Shown here in pieces: positions 5,633 to 7,061 of a stretch of 7,061 bases of DNA. The notes under the pieces are model-generated. The model saw only the letters and a program-made list of their open reading frames with translations, searched no databases and had not been told where the DNA came from. Position 1 is the first letter of the stretch. Each line of letters starts with the position of its first letter. Location: NCBI GenBank assembly GCA_002702965.1, contig PADE01000153.1, forward strand, positions 5,036 through 12,096, written 5' to 3'. The DNA comes from Planctomycetaceae bacterium (GTDB lineage Bacteria; Planctomycetota; Planctomycetia; Pirellulales; Pirellulaceae). The position numbers and the translations under genes were made by a program.

Positions 5633-6571
5633 TCATCGGGGCGCATCGGTAGGTGGAAGGGGTCCGTCTTGGTCCCGCTGGCCCGCGTAGATGGTGCTGT
5701 TGATCTGCCCGCCGATCATCAGGACGGCGCCCGTCAGATAGAGCCACACCATCAACACGATCGCGCCGCCGATCGTCCCGTAGGTCTCGTTGTACCGTCC
5801 TACGTTGTTCACGTAGAACTGAAAACCACGGCTGGTCGCCGCCCAACCGAGGGTGGCGAACAGGCTACCTGGGGTCAACAGCGACCAGCGGAGTCTGATA
5901 CTCGGCGCCAACCAGTAGATGACCGACGCGCAAGTGAGTGAGACGAGTCCCCAGACGCTCCACCGGAACCCGCGGTTGAGCAGCAAGCCGAGCGGGGGAC
6001 TGAACGAGTGGTCGACCAGCCACTGCGCCAGGATCGGTCCTACCAGCAGCAGCAGGAGTGCGGCGAGCAGCAATACAAACGCGCCCAACGTGACCAGCAG
6101 CGCCAGGCCGTGTACTTGCCAGGCGCGGCGCACTTCGACCACGTGATAGGCGGCGTTCAATCCCCGCGAAACCGTCATGAAGAGTTGTGAGCCTGCGAAG
6201 CCGGCCACCAGTAGGGAGAATAGCACCAGCGAGAGAGTCGAGTGCTCCTGGATGTCGGTAATCTGCCGCATCAGGACCGCGTCTGCACCCGCGGGCAAGG
6301 CCCTGCCTGCGGTTTCGCTGAGGCCCTCGATTTCACCTTCCACGGGTAACTGCGCGAGCACCGCGATCAGCAAAATTAGCAGCGGGGCGATGAACAGCAT
6401 CGAGTAGTAGGCGAACTGGGCGCTGCGTGCGTCGAGATGGTGCTCCCGGAATCCCTGAATCGACCGGCGCAGGAATTCACCGACCGACAGGCCGCCGAGT
6501 CTCCAGGGAGAGTTGGCGAACCGGTGATGGGGAACGGGCATGCGGCTACCACGGTTGGGTGTCTGCGCCAT
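5633..6571 (-). CDS. YihY/virulence factor BrkB family inner-membrane protein
   Basis: This 312-residue integral membrane protein belongs to the YihY/BrkB family (formerly mis-assigned as ribonuclease BN), whose molecular function is still unclear. About six membrane segments are visible, near residues 53-75, 113-135, 155-180, 203-222, 232-250 and 265-290. Family hallmarks are DARSAQFAYYSMLFIAPLL (47-65), GLNAAYHV (137-144), FYVNNVGRYNETYGTIGG (252-269) and the last helix VLMVWLYLTGAVLMIGGQIN (272-291). Both ends are hydrophilic. The length is slightly above the family core of about 290. The ATG at 6571 lacks a strong ribosome site; an in-frame ATG at 6541 is no better. A candidate 61-aa gene ends 15 nt upstream and a hairpin lies in the short leader, so translation may depend on the upstream ORF. 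The family call is secure. Confidence 0.92.
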   Translation of the reverse strand: MAQTPNRGSRMPVPHHRFANSPWRLGGLSVGEFLRRSIQGFREHHLDARSAQFAYYSMLFIAPLLILLIAVLAQLPVEGEIEGLSETAGRALPAGADAVLMRQITDIQEHSTLSLVLFSLLVAGFAGSQLFMTVSRGLNAAYHVVEVRRAWQVHGLALLVTLGAFVLLLAALLLLLVGPILAQWLVDHSFSPPLGLLLNRGFRWSVWGLVSLTCASVIYWLAPSIRLRWSLLTPGSLFATLGWAATSRGFQFYVNNVGRYNETYGTIGGAIVLMVWLYLTGAVLMIGGQINSTIYAGQRDQDGPLPPTDAPR

Positions 6572-6578
6572 GTTCGCT

Positions 6579-6599
6579 ACCGGGTGCTACCTACCCGGT
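6579..6599 (-). promoter_or_regulatory. Hairpin in the yihY-like leader, overlapping the stop of the small ORF
   Basis: ACCGGGT and ACCCGGT are exact 7-bp complements around a 7-nt loop. On the - strand RNA the loop is AGGUAGC, which holds the last codon and the UAG stop of the 61-aa ORF, and the stem ends 7 nt before the yihY-like AUG. Ribosomes finishing the small ORF would melt it, which would suit translational coupling. No U-run follows, so a terminator is unlikely. The function is inferred from position only. Confidence 0.4.
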
Positions 6600-6772
6600 G
6601 CACCACGGCGCAGCTCGACTTCTCCCCAATAGCGAAGATTGGTTTGCGTGTCGAGGTGAAACTGATCTGGCGGCGGCGATCCGTGCGGGACGTCGGAGCG
6701 CCAAGCCCGCGGATCTTCGGGTGCGGTCGTCACGGGTGCAGTCCCGCGCTGCACCAGCGGCATGCTGCGCAT
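6587..6772 (-). CDS. Candidate 61-aa small protein or leader ORF upstream of yihY-like gene
   Basis: An ATG at 6772 is preceded by CGAGGTGAGG, a near-complete match to the anti-Shine-Dalgarno complement at suitable spacing (GGTGA, then 6 nt). The ORF encodes 61 residues: a short N-terminal part, a polar proline-rich middle (DVPHGSPPPDQF, 27-38) and an aromatic, charged end (TNLRYWGEVELRRG, 44-57). There is no signal peptide or membrane segment, and I recognise no family. It ends 15 nt before the yihY-like start, with its stop in the loop of a hairpin. Codon third positions are about two-thirds G+C, close to background, so composition neither supports nor excludes coding. Another - frame across the same bases is rich in Arg, Ala and Ser and looks like a shadow. 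The case rests on the ribosome site and spacing. Confidence 0.5.
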   Translation of the reverse strand: MRSMPLVQRGTAPVTTAPEDPRAWRSDVPHGSPPPDQFHLDTQTNLRYWGEVELRRGAPGR

Positions 6773-6894
6773 GCAGCCTCACCTCGGAGGGTGTCGTACG
6801 GCCGAGGGATGTCTGCCGCCGAGGAGGTCGAGGTGCGATTCGTGATGCCTGTTTGAGTGATTACCCGGTGTCGCGCGGAGGGTGCCTGAGGCCA
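6773..6894. other. Intergenic gap between aldolase fragment and small ORF
   Basis: These 122 nt hold the Shine-Dalgarno sequence of the 61-aa ORF at the left end. I see no convincing promoter, terminator hairpin with a T-run, or gene. All flanking genes are on the - strand, so readthrough from the aldolase-like gene is possible but not shown. Confidence 0.5.
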
Positions 6895-7061
6895 TCAGCT
6901 GCCATCCGACAGAGCCCGATATTCGCGCACCAGCCGGGCGGCACCTTCGGCGATCAATGTCAATTCGTCGACGGTTTCAAAGAACCGCGCCCCGCGGGCG
7001 ATCCATTCTCCCGCCGCCGCACTACCGGAGACACTGGTGCCGAATGGGACACCGTGCTCGG
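6895..7061 (-). CDS. C-terminus of a probable HpcH/HpaI-type aldolase (partial, start outside window)
   Basis: The last 54 codons of a - strand gene run from the right window edge to a TGA at 6897-6895. The visible peptide begins HGVPFGTSVSGS, continues GEWIARGARFFETVDEL and ends LVREYRALSDGS. The G-x-P-x-G strand followed by a helix and then W-I-x-x-G-x-R-F-F with a downstream D-E-L resembles the last strands and helices of HpcH/HpaI (class II, pyruvate-type) aldolases, which cleave or form 2-oxo-3-deoxy acids in the cytosol. The catalytic and metal residues lie outside the window, so the family call rests on the tail alone. Another TIM-barrel family cannot be excluded. Confidence 0.55.
   Translation of the reverse strand, partial: EHGVPFGTSVSGSAAAGEWIARGARFFETVDELTLIAEGAARLVREYRALSDGS

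Noticed and set aside
5529..5846. In-frame upstream extension of the small secreted protein
   Set aside because: It would overlap the end of the yihY-like gene and bury the signal peptide inside the protein.
6592..6870. Repeated 9-mer TACCCGGTG at about 6592 and 6863
   Set aside because: Nine-base repeats are expected by chance many times in 7 kb.

Overview
The window is about 60-65% GC by eye. It carries two proteins with twin-arginine (Tat) type leaders, a GH109-type member of the Gfo/Idh/MocA superfamily, and a second Tat protein of a kind I associate with planctomycete and acidobacterial genomes. The best guess is a planctomycete-like (PVC group) or similar environmental bacterium. This is inferred from gene content only; there is no rRNA or other phylogenetic marker in the window. 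I see no tRNA, rRNA, CRISPR array, insertion sequence or integrase.

Layout. (1) 1-107: window edge, with an ambiguous fragment that is either the tail of a + strand gene or the start of a - strand gene. (2) 108-2308, - strand: a two-gene unit. A Tat-exported GH109-like oxidoreductase/glycosidase (2308-968) is followed after 35 nt by a sialic-acid-synthase (NeuB) family TIM barrel (932-108) that ends without the usual C-terminal SAF domain. (3) 2309-2654: a 346-nt divergent intergenic region. (4) 2655-3587, + strand: an extended short-chain dehydrogenase whose C-terminal motifs match SDR-type L-threonine 3-dehydrogenase, but whose substrate loop looks altered. (5) 3588-3733: intergenic, with a good extended -10 promoter. 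(6) 3734-5020, + strand: a Tat-leader protein, probably a remote Gfo/Idh/MocA relative, best started at GTG 3734. (7) 5040-7061, - strand: a partial HpcH/HpaI-like aldolase (right edge), a candidate 61-aa small protein, a YihY/BrkB-family membrane protein and a small secreted beta-rich protein.

How the genes may work together. GH109 enzymes act on terminal alpha-GalNAc, and NeuB-family enzymes condense phosphoenolpyruvate with an amino-sugar. Their tight same-strand arrangement suggests amino-sugar or acidic-sugar metabolism, with the divergent SDR possibly acting on a related small molecule. The right-hand block looks like a separate transcription unit. No known defence or mobile system is visible. 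The most distinctive points are the SAF-less NeuB relative beside GH109, and a small ORF whose stop codon lies in the loop of a hairpin just upstream of the yihY-like start.
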